A stretch of 11,142 nt of DNA from contig CAZWFN010000179.1 of NCBI GenBank assembly GCA_964633205.1, positions 1-11,142 of the forward strand, in the 5' to 3' direction. Position 1 is the stretch's first letter. Every line of letters begins with the position of its first letter. Below, in pieces: positions 1 through 6,426 of this stretch. The DNA comes from CAYVQE01 sp964633205. Lineage in GTDB: Bacteria > Myxococcota > B64-G9. A program made the position numbers and the translations under genes. Under the pieces are notes generated by a model, which saw nothing but the letters and a program-made list of their open reading frames with translations, was not told where the DNA came from and ran no database searches.

Positions 1-68
1 AGACCCACGCCGTGCGGGTGACCATCCGCGCCGGCAAGACCACCAAGGTGATCGAAAAGATCGAATAA
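1..68 (+). CDS. C-terminal end of a PEGA-like protein (partial)
   Basis: Only the last 21 or so codons are present, read in the frame that ends at TAA 66-68. The peptide ends THAVRVTIRAGKTTKVIEKIE. The pattern of a His followed by alternating hydrophobic residues and a closing 'AGKTTKV' resembles the end of a PEGA domain, a small beta-rich module common at the C-terminus of secreted proteins and kinases in deltaproteobacteria. The start and the rest of the protein lie outside the window, so no function can be given. It runs towards the minus-strand lipoprotein gene ending at 204. The coding frame is convincing because of its GC3 bias. The PEGA assignment is tentative. Confidence 0.6.
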   Translation, partial: THAVRVTIRAGKTTKVIEKIE

Positions 69-111
69 CGGCGCTTCAGGCGACGCGGCGGGGCGGCTGC
101 GACGGGCGCGC

Positions 112-131
112 GGGTGGGGAGGCCTCCACCC
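112..131. terminator. GC-rich hairpin between convergent genes, possible terminator
   Basis: Positions 112-119 (GGGTGGGG) can pair with 124-131 (CTCCACCC) to give an 8-bp stem with one G-T pair and a 4-nt loop. It lies in the 135-bp gap (69-203) between two convergent genes, where a shared terminator would be expected. There is no T-run after either side, so it is not a canonical intrinsic terminator. I see no other gene or element in this gap. Confidence 0.25.
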
Positions 132-203
132 AACGAAGCCCGCCCCGGTTGCACCTTTGGCGTTGGGGGGAGGGTAGCGTGGATCTTGGAGCAAATATGG
201 GAA

Positions 204-917
204 TCAAGGATAGGTTGCGTATGCGGGATTGGATTCCGAGCCGATCCAAGCGATCGCATTCCAGGATGCAACGAGTGCATCGCCTCTATAAGCTTCGATG
301 CTCACGGTGATTTCGGTCATTTCTGTGAAGTTTGTCAGTCCGGAAATGAAAAGTGGAAAAGGGCTCGACAGTCTATCGGGCGGGATGGAGAAAAAACCGC
401 TGCGCAAGGGCTGCTCCGCCGCCGCCGGGACGACACGATAAGCCAATTTGTCGATTCCACTGACGGTGCCCCAATCGGGTGGCGGTGTCTGAACGATGAT
501 GGTGCCCAGCGGGGCGTCGGTGCGGGTCAGGTCGACCTCGAGCTGGGTGGTGGGCGAGCCGGCGGTGACGTTGACCGGCAGGCTGGACCCGGTGGCCAGC
601 TGGCCCGAGGTGTCCGAGGTGGAGTCCCACATGCTGACCGAGACCTGGATGCCCTTGCCCAGCGTCAGCCCGCTGAAGCGGAACTGGCCGAAGGCGCAGG
701 CTTGGGTCTCGCCGTTGAAGAACTGGCCGAACTCGTGGAAGACCTCCACCCCGTCCGGGTGGATGGCCTGGATCTCCATGTGGGCCCCGCCCAGGCACGG
801 CTTGGTGCCGTCCTGGCCCAGCACCAGCCACACCTCGGGGTTGTCTTCGCCGCAGGCCGGCAGCAGCCCCAGCAGCAGGACCACCCACCAACCCAGTATG
901 CGCACACGCCAGCTCAT
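204..917 (-). CDS. Lipoprotein, 237 aa, unknown function
   Basis: The ATG at 915-917 is chosen because it opens a classic lipoprotein signal: MSWRVR, a hydrophobic stretch, and the lipobox LPAC with Cys22. A GAGG ribosome site (923-926 on the + strand) lies 5 nt upstream. The reading frame is open further upstream, but that part overlaps the preceding PEGA gene and is low-complexity shadow. The mature protein looks beta-rich, with many V/T/S strands and no obvious catalytic motif. I do not recognise the family. An outer-membrane or periplasmic location is inferred. It follows the PEGA gene by 17 nt and is probably its operon partner. The last 70 or so codons (about 204-410) are markedly poorer in G+C than the rest, although the frame stays intact and ends at TGA 204-206. 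Confidence 0.85.
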   Translation of the reverse strand: MSWRVRILGWWVVLLLGLLPACGEDNPEVWLVLGQDGTKPCLGGAHMEIQAIHPDGVEVFHEFGQFFNGETQACAFGQFRFSGLTLGKGIQVSVSMWDSTSDTSGQLATGSSLPVNVTAGSPTTQLEVDLTRTDAPLGTIIVQTPPPDWGTVSGIDKLAYRVVPAAAEQPLRSGFFSIPPDRLSSPFPLFISGLTNFTEMTEITVSIEAYRGDALVASWNAIAWIGSESNPAYATYP

Positions 918-934
918 CACCGCCTCGGTCGTCG

Positions 935-2395
935 TCAGTTGGGCCGGACCACCAGGGTCCAGCTGCCCTCGGGTCGGGTCAGGAAGTAGGCCGCGGTGCC
1001 GGCCGCGGCCCCGGCCACCGCCACCCCGGTCAGCGTCCAGAACCACCAGCTCTGGTACCAGGCCGTGGCCCCGCCGTCGGGCTGCTCGTCGATCGGCAGC
1101 GGGGCCTCGTCGTGCGGGATGGCCGCCGCCGGGGCCGGCCGGCCACCGCCGGCCGGGTCGCTCGGCTGGGCCGGGCCGCTGGTCGCCCCACCGGCCGGGT
1201 CGCTCGGCTGGGCCGGGCCGCCGGTCGCCCCACCGGCCGCATCGCCGCTGGCTCCACCGGCCGCCCCGCCGCTGGCCCCGCCGGCCGCGGCCACCGCCGG
1301 GCCGGCGCCGGCGCGGGCCTTGGCCAGCGGCTTCAGGGTGGCCACCACCGCCTCGATCTTCTTGGGCATCAGATTGCGGTCGGCGCCCAGGTTGAACAGC
1401 CGGGCCCGGGTCTCGATCTCGGGCTGTAGCACGAACAGCCGGCAGCCGAGGTGGATCTGGTCGCCCGCCTTGTTCATCGACACCAGCAAGAAGGCGTCGG
1501 TCTCGTATTGGCCGGCCATCAGCCGCAGCCGCGCCCGCACCGTCTCGCCCAGCGGCTCGCGGGCGATGGCTTTTTCCAGCAGCTCCTCGGGCGGATCGCC
1601 CGACCACAGCGGCACCAGACGGGCCCGGATGGCCCCCGGGGCCACGCCGTCGGGCAGGTTCAGCGTCCAGGGCGAAAACCCCGGCTTGTGCACCCGGACG
1701 AAGTGCTGGCCGGGGTAGAGCGGCACGTCGACCGGGCTGGCGCCGCGGCGCTGGCCGTCGACCCAGACATCGGCCCCCTCGGGCCGCGACAGCACCTTGA
1801 CCTGGGTCGGCGCGCCCGACAACAGGGCCTGTTTGGCGCGCTCGAAGGCCTCGATGGCGTCGGGCGGGAACTCGCGCGGCGACAGCTGAAAGGCCTTGTC
1901 CAGCGCCACCGCCTGGCGGAACTCGGCCTTGGCCGCGTCGGTCTGGCCCTGGGCCAGCAGGGCCAGGCCGGTGTAGACGAACAGATCGATCAGCGGCTCG
2001 GCCGACTCCAGCTCGGCGCCGCAGCGCTCGAGCGGCTCGCGGGCCTGGCGCAGCAGCTCGAGCGCCCGGCCCATCTGCAGCTTCTGGTAGGCCTGGCGGC
2101 CGCGGCGGACCAGCTTGGTGAAGCGCTGCTCGGCGGCCTCGATGCCCGAGCCCAGGGTGCCCCAGACCGCCCGGCCCACCGCCCGGCCGGAGACCACCTT
2201 GACCCGGTACTGCTGGCGCAGCTGCACGGCGATGTTGGCCAGCACCAGGTCCTGCTCGGGCGGCGCCAGGCCGCGGGCCGGCAACGGCAGCACGGTCACC
2301 TCGGGCCTGGGCGGACGCGCCGCGGCCGCGCCGGGCAGCGCCAGGCTGGCGGTGAGCAGTGAGAGCAGCGTGATGGAACAGGTGTGCAGGCGCAT
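935..2395 (-). CDS. Secreted TPR/PEGA-domain protein with C-terminal membrane anchor, 486 aa
   Basis: Residues 1-26 form a Sec signal peptide (basic start, Leu/Ala core, AxA-type end). Residues about 100-185 look like helical TPR-type repeats (for example YTGLALLAQGQTDAAKAEFR). Residues about 197-247 match a PEGA domain (VKVLSRPEGADVWVDGQRRG, then PGQHFVRVHKPGF). Residues 360-445 are a low-complexity Ala/Gly/Pro linker that contains a 14-residue tandem repeat. Residues about 449-471 are a Trp-rich membrane span followed by a short tail ending VVRPN. This layout is typical of periplasmic or envelope structural proteins in Myxococcota-like bacteria. No enzymatic motif is visible. The ATG at 2393-2395 has a CGGAG ribosome site 6 nt upstream and a good promoter. 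It is the first gene of a two-gene unit with the lipoprotein gene at 204-917. The exact role is unknown. Confidence 0.88.
   Translation of the reverse strand: MRLHTCSITLLSLLTASLALPGAAAARPPRPEVTVLPLPARGLAPPEQDLVLANIAVQLRQQYRVKVVSGRAVGRAVWGTLGSGIEAAEQRFTKLVRRGRQAYQKLQMGRALELLRQAREPLERCGAELESAEPLIDLFVYTGLALLAQGQTDAAKAEFRQAVALDKAFQLSPREFPPDAIEAFERAKQALLSGAPTQVKVLSRPEGADVWVDGQRRGASPVDVPLYPGQHFVRVHKPGFSPWTLNLPDGVAPGAIRARLVPLWSGDPPEELLEKAIAREPLGETVRARLRLMAGQYETDAFLLVSMNKAGDQIHLGCRLFVLQPEIETRARLFNLGADRNLMPKKIEAVVATLKPLAKARAGAGPAVAAAGGASGGAAGGASGDAAGGATGGPAQPSDPAGGATSGPAQPSDPAGGGRPAPAAAIPHDEAPLPIDEQPDGGATAWYQSWWFWTLTGVAVAGAAAGTAAYFLTRPEGSWTLVVRPN
1149..1232. repeat. Two tandem 42-bp units inside the PEGA gene
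   Basis: Units 1149-1190 and 1191-1232 differ at one base (T at 1180, C at 1222). On the minus strand they encode GGATGGPAQPSDPA and GGATSGPAQPSDPA (residues 388-401 and 402-415) in the linker before the membrane anchor. The length is a multiple of three, so the repeat is frame-neutral. Degenerate GGASGGAA-type units precede it in the protein. Confidence 0.9.
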
Positions 2396-2418
2396 GAGCG
2401 ACTCCGTTGAGCGCGGGT

Positions 2419-2448
2419 ATTATTAGCCTTTTGACCTGCCGAGGTCAA
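2419..2448 (-). promoter_or_regulatory. Sigma70-like promoter of the PEGA/lipoprotein unit
   Basis: Reading the minus strand, the -35 is TTGACC (2448-2443, 5 of 6 to TTGACA), followed by an 18-nt spacer and the -10 AATAAT (2424-2419, 5 of 6 to TATAAT). A start site near 2412 would leave a leader of roughly 17 nt containing the CGGAG ribosome site before the ATG at 2395. This is the best promoter match in the window and it stands out strongly in such GC-rich DNA. Confidence 0.6.
2431..2448. promoter_or_regulatory. Perfect inverted repeat over the -35, candidate operator
   Basis: TTGACCT (2431-2437), GCCG (2438-2441) and AGGTCAA (2442-2448) form an 18-bp site with perfect 7-bp arms. It lies between the divergent PEGA and dipeptidase genes and covers the -35 of the PEGA gene. 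A dimeric regulator bound here would block that promoter and could also affect the dipeptidase side. Operator function is inferred. The palindrome itself is certain. Confidence 0.45.
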
Positions 2449-2455
2449 GCAGGGG

Positions 2456-2484
2456 TTTTCCGGTCGGCAGCGGCGTGGTATTTT
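2456..2484 (+). promoter_or_regulatory. Weak promoter candidate for the dipeptidase gene
   Basis: TTTTCC (2456-2461), a 17-nt spacer and TATTTT (2479-2484, 4 of 6 to TATAAT) precede the ATG at 2492 by only 7 nt. No Shine-Dalgarno sequence is present in that space. If the -10 is real, the transcript would start at or next to the ATG (leaderless). The -35 match is poor. Confidence 0.3.
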
Positions 2485-2491
2485 GGCGGCC

Positions 2492-3514
2492 ATGGAAAAA
2501 GACGAAGCCTTGTCGATGCGGGCCCTGGAGCTGATGGGCGAAAGCGTGGTGCTCGACACCCACTCGCACTTTCTGATCATGGGCCACTACCTGCGCAAGA
2601 ACTTCGCCAAGCGGCACCGGCCGCCCTGGCTGTGGAACCCCTTGCGCAACACCATCGATCTGCCGCGCTTGCGCGAGGGCCGGGTGTCGTGCTCGACCTG
2701 CACCGTCTACGTGCCGCCGCCGCCGTTGCGGCTGGGCGCCTGGCGGGCCTGCCTGCGCATCCTGGACACCCTGGAGCGGATGGCGGCGCGCAATCCGGAC
2801 GAGGTGCTGCGCGCCGACTGCGCCCGCGACATCCGCGCCGCCAAGGCCCAGGGCCTGCTGGCGCTGCTGCCGGCGGTCGAGGGCGGCCACGTCATCGGCA
2901 AGCGGCTGGAGCGGGTGGCCTGCCTGCGCGAGCGCGGGGTGCGGCTGCTGACGCTGACCCACTTCGTGCCCAACCGCATCGCCGACGCCAACGGCCCGCT
3001 GGCCGTCCACGGCGGCCTGAGCGATTTCGGTCGCCAGGTGGTGCGGGCTTGCCAGGACCACGGGGTGGTGGTCGATCTGGCCCACTGCTCCGAGCGGGCC
3101 TTCGACGCGGTGCTCGAGCAGCTCGAGCTCCCGCCCATGGTCACCCACACCGCGCTGCGCGGCGACCGCCGCTCCGAGCGCTATCTGACGCTCGAGCAGC
3201 TCGACCGGCTGGCCGAGCGCGGTGGCGGGGTGGGGGTGATCCTGTGGCCCTGGTACCTCAAGCGCCGCTCGATCTTCGGCAAGCTGGAGCTGGCGGTCGA
3301 GACCTACGCCCGCATGGCCGACCGCATCGGCGCCGAGCAGCTGATGATCGGCAGCGACATGGACGGCTTCACCTGGACGCCGCGCGGGCTGCGCGAGGTG
3401 TCCGACCTGCCGCGGCTGGTGGTCGGGCTGATGGAGCGCGGCTTCTCCGACGACGAGCTGCGCGGCATCCTGGGCGGCAACGCCTTGCGCATCCTGGCGC
3501 AGTGGGAGCGCTAG
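2492..3514 (+). CDS. Membrane dipeptidase-like metallohydrolase (peptidase M19 family), 340 aa
   Basis: The protein has the ordered metal-site motifs of the M19 renal-dipeptidase family, amidohydrolase-type TIM barrels that cleave dipeptides (often with D-residues) using two zinc ions. These are DTHSH (residues 22-26), LPAVEGG with the bridging Glu130, VDLAHCS with His198, MVTHT with His219 and IGSDMDG with Asp289. The length fits the family (about 320-400 aa). The usual first motif is HxD, but here it is HxH (His24, His26), so the second ligand is changed and the substrate may differ. No signal peptide is visible, so a cytosolic location is likely. The start ATG 2492 is preferred over an in-frame TTG at 2483, because an AT-rich -10-like box overlaps the TTG. 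There is no clear ribosome site. The gene appears to be monocistronic and converges on the lipoprotein gene ending at 3520 with a 5-bp gap and no terminator. Confidence 0.88.
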   Translation: MEKDEALSMRALELMGESVVLDTHSHFLIMGHYLRKNFAKRHRPPWLWNPLRNTIDLPRLREGRVSCSTCTVYVPPPPLRLGAWRACLRILDTLERMAARNPDEVLRADCARDIRAAKAQGLLALLPAVEGGHVIGKRLERVACLRERGVRLLTLTHFVPNRIADANGPLAVHGGLSDFGRQVVRACQDHGVVVDLAHCSERAFDAVLEQLELPPMVTHTALRGDRRSERYLTLEQLDRLAERGGGVGVILWPWYLKRRSIFGKLELAVETYARMADRIGAEQLMIGSDMDGFTWTPRGLREVSDLPRLVVGLMERGFSDDELRGILGGNALRILAQWER

Positions 3515-3519
3515 CTCTC

Positions 3520-6414
3520 CTACTCGATGACGCTGACCACGTTGTTGAACAGGTGGTTGACGTAGCCGACGGCGCCGGAGCGGCCGAACTGCACCTCGTA
3601 GGGCGCGTCCGGGGTCTCGAGGGTGGTGACGACCCGGGCGCAGTCGGGCAGCGGCTGGCAGTCCAGATCGATGATGCTGATCAGATCCTCGGTCGGGTGC
3701 ACCGCGTAGACGCGGCGCTCGTCCGGGCTGGCGTAGACGTACAGCGGCGCGCCGCCGGTGGGCAGAAAGGCGCGCCGGGTCTCGACCTGCGGCGGGTCGA
3801 AGGCGCTGACCGCGAAGTCGAGCAGCAGCACCTCGCCCAGCACCGACATGGGCAGGGCCAGCAGGTAGTGCGGCCGCTCCTCGGTGCCGGCGCGCAGCGG
3901 CGCGAAGTGGGTGACGTAGGACGCCAGCTGCGGCTCCAGCACCTCGGCCAGCAGCTCGCTGTCGTCGAGCGCGGGCCGGGCCGGATCGGACACGGCCAGC
4001 ACGGTGTTTTCTCCGGCGCTGAAGCGCAGCCCCAGCACACTGGAGCGCGGGCTGATCTCGACCCGGTCGAGATTCGGCGGCAGCTCGGCGCTGGCGGCGG
4101 GGATGAGCACATCGTCCAGCGGCGGCGGCGCACCCGATTCACCGGGGCCCGTCCGCAGCCCGGCCGTCAGGTACAGCCCCGGCTGGTCGCCGTGGCCGTA
4201 GCGCAGCAACACCAGCTGCGGCGGCTCGGTGTTGACCAGCTGCAGCTGGTGGAAGACCGGATCCTCCTCGCCGGCCGGCACTGGGACCGCCTCGCCGGGC
4301 GTGACCACCCGGCGCTCGATCGATTCCAGGCCGCAGCCGCTATCCGCCCGGGGGTCGATGGCGGTCAGCATCAAGCGGTCGTAGCGGGTGCGCTCATCTT
4401 GGATCCCGGCCGGGCGGTCGGCCGGCGACTCGGGCAGGGCCTGGAGCAGCAGCTCGTAGCCCGGGTCGCTGATGCTGATCAGGCGGCCGGCGCTGAAGCC
4501 GCCGCTCGGCCCGACCGCCAGCTGGTGGCCCTGCACCCCGGTGCGCCGGTCGACCAGCCGCAGCACGTCGCAGGTGGCGTCGGCCATGAAGAAGCCGTCC
4601 AGCAGCCCGCTGGGCGCCACCCGCGGCAGGCTGGTGGTCAGCGGCACGGACCGGCGGCTGGCTCGCTCGGCGCCGGCCTCGAAGGTGGTCCAGCCGTCGT
4701 GATCGATGTCGACCAACACCACCCGGTCGGCGCCGGTGGGCGAATCCGCCGGCCCGGCGGCCGGTTCGAACAACCGCAGCACGGTCAGGCTCTGCACCCC
4801 GCCGCGGGCGTCGTCGAGTTCGAGCACCTCGACCGCCGCCAGCGGCCCGAGCTGCTCGACCGGCGCGTCGGCCGCGGTGATGTCGAACGCGAGCACGCCC
4901 TCGCCGGTGACCGCGTACAAGCGTTCGGCGGCCTCGCCGTCGGCGTCGGTGTAGCGGGCGCAGGCCAGGTCGAAGGCCGGCGCCGGTAGCTCCGTCTGGC
5001 GGCGGACCTCGAGCTGCAGCCGTTCGCCGACCGGCTCGATCGGCGCCAGCTCCAACAGCAGCGGCAGCCGGCTGTCGGCCGCGTACAGCCGCAGCTCGGC
5101 GGGGGTGTCGGTGCCGCCGCGGCGCTCGGCCAGCGCGGCCAGCCGGTAACCGCAGGCCAGCTCGCGTTCGAGCGGGGGCAGTTCGGGCGGCGGGAACAGC
5201 CGCCGCGGCTGGCCCCCGGCGCCGGTGGCAGAGAAGCTCCAGATCTCGGTGCCCAAGCCCTGCGGGTGGTCGGTCGCCACCGTGACCAGCAGCCGGTCGT
5301 CGGCCTGCTGCGGTGCGGCCAGCCGATCCGGGTGATCGATCAAGTCGGCCACCGGGCCCAGGGCGTGGTCGCAGACCGGCGCCGTGTCCGGCAGGGTCAT
5401 GGCCAGCGACTGCGGGTCTGTCTCATCGCCGCCGGCCAGCACGGCCAGCGCCGGGGCGTCGCTGTGGCTGATGATCAGGTCGTGGCGGTCGCAGCCGGCA
5501 GCGGCGAAATCGCGCCGGCACCGGCGCCAGACGCGCCACGGTCGCAGCGAACGCTGCGCACCGCTTCCCGGATCGACGAACGGCGGCAGGTCCGCCGGCT
5601 CCAGCTCGCGGCTGGCGAAGGAGGTGGTGTGAAAGCGGCCGTCGGCGTCGAGCGCCAGACCGATGTCGGCCCGCCACAGCCGCGGCTCCACGGCGAAGGT
5701 CTCTTGCTGGTCGATGGCGATCACCGGCGCGAAGGCCAGCAGCTCGACCTCCAGCCCGGACCCGGTCAGCGACCAACCCGCCGGCAGCAGTTCGGCCGAC
5801 ATGGGCAGCTCGCAGGTGCCCAGCCCCAGCGCCAGGCCGGTCTCGACGTCGACCAGCTGCACCAGCCTGGAGCCGGTGTTGGCCGTGACCAGCCAGCGGC
5901 CGCGCAGCGGGGCGCCGGTCAGCGTCAGCGGGCGCACGCTGATCGGCTGCGAGCGCAGCCGCACCGGCGGGCCCAGCGCGTCGGCCGGCGGGTGGCCCGG
6001 GCCGCGGTAGCGGAAGGGCCCGGCGCCGCCGAGCTGGCCGGGGTCCAGGCTGTGCTGGCTGTCGGGGCTGGCCAGCTTGACCGCCACCGCACCGGTGGTA
6101 TCGACCAGCGGCACCCGCACCGCCAGCCGGCCGCGGGCGCAGTCGGCGGCCGCGGTCACCCCGTCGGCCGCCGCCCAGTCGAGCACCTCGGCCGGCTGGC
6201 CGTCGAACCACACCTGGTGGGCGCTGGCCTCGGCTTCAAGGTTGGCCGCGCACAGCACCACCCGGTCGCCGGCGTAGCCGTGGTCCGGCAGCACCGCCTC
6301 GAGGTGCACCTCGGCCGGCGGCGGCTCCAGCCCGCGCTGGCAGGCGGCGGCCAGCAGCCCCAGCGCGGCCAGCGCCAGGGCGCGGGCGGGCAAAGGTGGG
6401 TGCCTGTGTCTCAT
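3520..6414 (-). CDS. Large lipoprotein with IPT/TIG domain and beta-propeller-like body, 964 aa
   Basis: The N-terminus has a basic start, an Ala/Leu core and the lipobox AAAC with Cys25, so the protein should be a lipid-anchored envelope protein. Residues about 37-115 resemble an IPT/TIG immunoglobulin-like domain (VLPDHGYAGDRVVLCAANLE, later VWFDGQPAEV). The long middle part is made of repeated beta strands with many Asp and Gly turns and a DIDHDG segment that could bind calcium. The C-terminal stretch reads as YVTN-type propeller blades (YVYASPDERRVYAVHP, later GYVNHLFNNVVSVIE). No catalytic motif is seen. A role in surface binding or cell-envelope structure is inferred. The gene starts 12 nt after the GH57 gene and has its own strong ribosome site, so the two are probably co-transcribed. 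The protein ends right on a propeller strand, which may mean the final blade is closed by the N-terminal part or that the C-terminus has been shortened. Confidence 0.85.
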   Translation of the reverse strand: MRHRHPPLPARALALAALGLLAAACQRGLEPPPAEVHLEAVLPDHGYAGDRVVLCAANLEAEASAHQVWFDGQPAEVLDWAAADGVTAAADCARGRLAVRVPLVDTTGAVAVKLASPDSQHSLDPGQLGGAGPFRYRGPGHPPADALGPPVRLRSQPISVRPLTLTGAPLRGRWLVTANTGSRLVQLVDVETGLALGLGTCELPMSAELLPAGWSLTGSGLEVELLAFAPVIAIDQQETFAVEPRLWRADIGLALDADGRFHTTSFASRELEPADLPPFVDPGSGAQRSLRPWRVWRRCRRDFAAAGCDRHDLIISHSDAPALAVLAGGDETDPQSLAMTLPDTAPVCDHALGPVADLIDHPDRLAAPQQADDRLLVTVATDHPQGLGTEIWSFSATGAGGQPRRLFPPPELPPLERELACGYRLAALAERRGGTDTPAELRLYAADSRLPLLLELAPIEPVGERLQLEVRRQTELPAPAFDLACARYTDADGEAAERLYAVTGEGVLAFDITAADAPVEQLGPLAAVEVLELDDARGGVQSLTVLRLFEPAAGPADSPTGADRVVLVDIDHDGWTTFEAGAERASRRSVPLTTSLPRVAPSGLLDGFFMADATCDVLRLVDRRTGVQGHQLAVGPSGGFSAGRLISISDPGYELLLQALPESPADRPAGIQDERTRYDRLMLTAIDPRADSGCGLESIERRVVTPGEAVPVPAGEEDPVFHQLQLVNTEPPQLVLLRYGHGDQPGLYLTAGLRTGPGESGAPPPLDDVLIPAASAELPPNLDRVEISPRSSVLGLRFSAGENTVLAVSDPARPALDDSELLAEVLEPQLASYVTHFAPLRAGTEERPHYLLALPMSVLGEVLLLDFAVSAFDPPQVETRRAFLPTGGAPLYVYASPDERRVYAVHPTEDLISIIDLDCQPLPDCARVVTTLETPDAPYEVQFGRSGAVGYVNHLFNNVVSVIE

Positions 6415-6416
6415 GG

Positions 6417-6424
6417 TCCCTCCT
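6417..6424 (-). promoter_or_regulatory. Strong ribosome binding site for the large lipoprotein
   Basis: The minus strand reads AGGAGGGA, then CC, then the ATG at 6414-6412. This is the strongest Shine-Dalgarno in the window. It fits entirely in the 12-nt gap after the GH57 stop codon, which supports both the chosen start and independent, efficient translation of the second gene of the unit. Confidence 0.75.
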
Positions 6425-6426
6425 GC

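Noticed and set aside
1149..1260. Possible CRISPR-like or regulatory repeat array
   Set aside because: The units are adjacent, coding, a multiple of three and without spacers, so it is a protein-linker duplication.
918..1607. Upstream extension of the 237-aa lipoprotein frame by 230 codons
   Set aside because: This part is a shifted reading of the PEGA gene. The lipoprotein signal and ribosome site clearly place the start at 917.
3515..3519. Terminator between the convergent dipeptidase and lipoprotein genes
   Set aside because: Only 5 bp separate the stop codons and no hairpin with T-run was found there.
2407..4989. An 860-codon open frame on the + strand overlapping the dipeptidase and the antisense of the lipoprotein
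   Set aside because: It shares DNA with two motif-bearing genes, has Arg/Ala/Gly-rich content, and has no start site or domain of its own.
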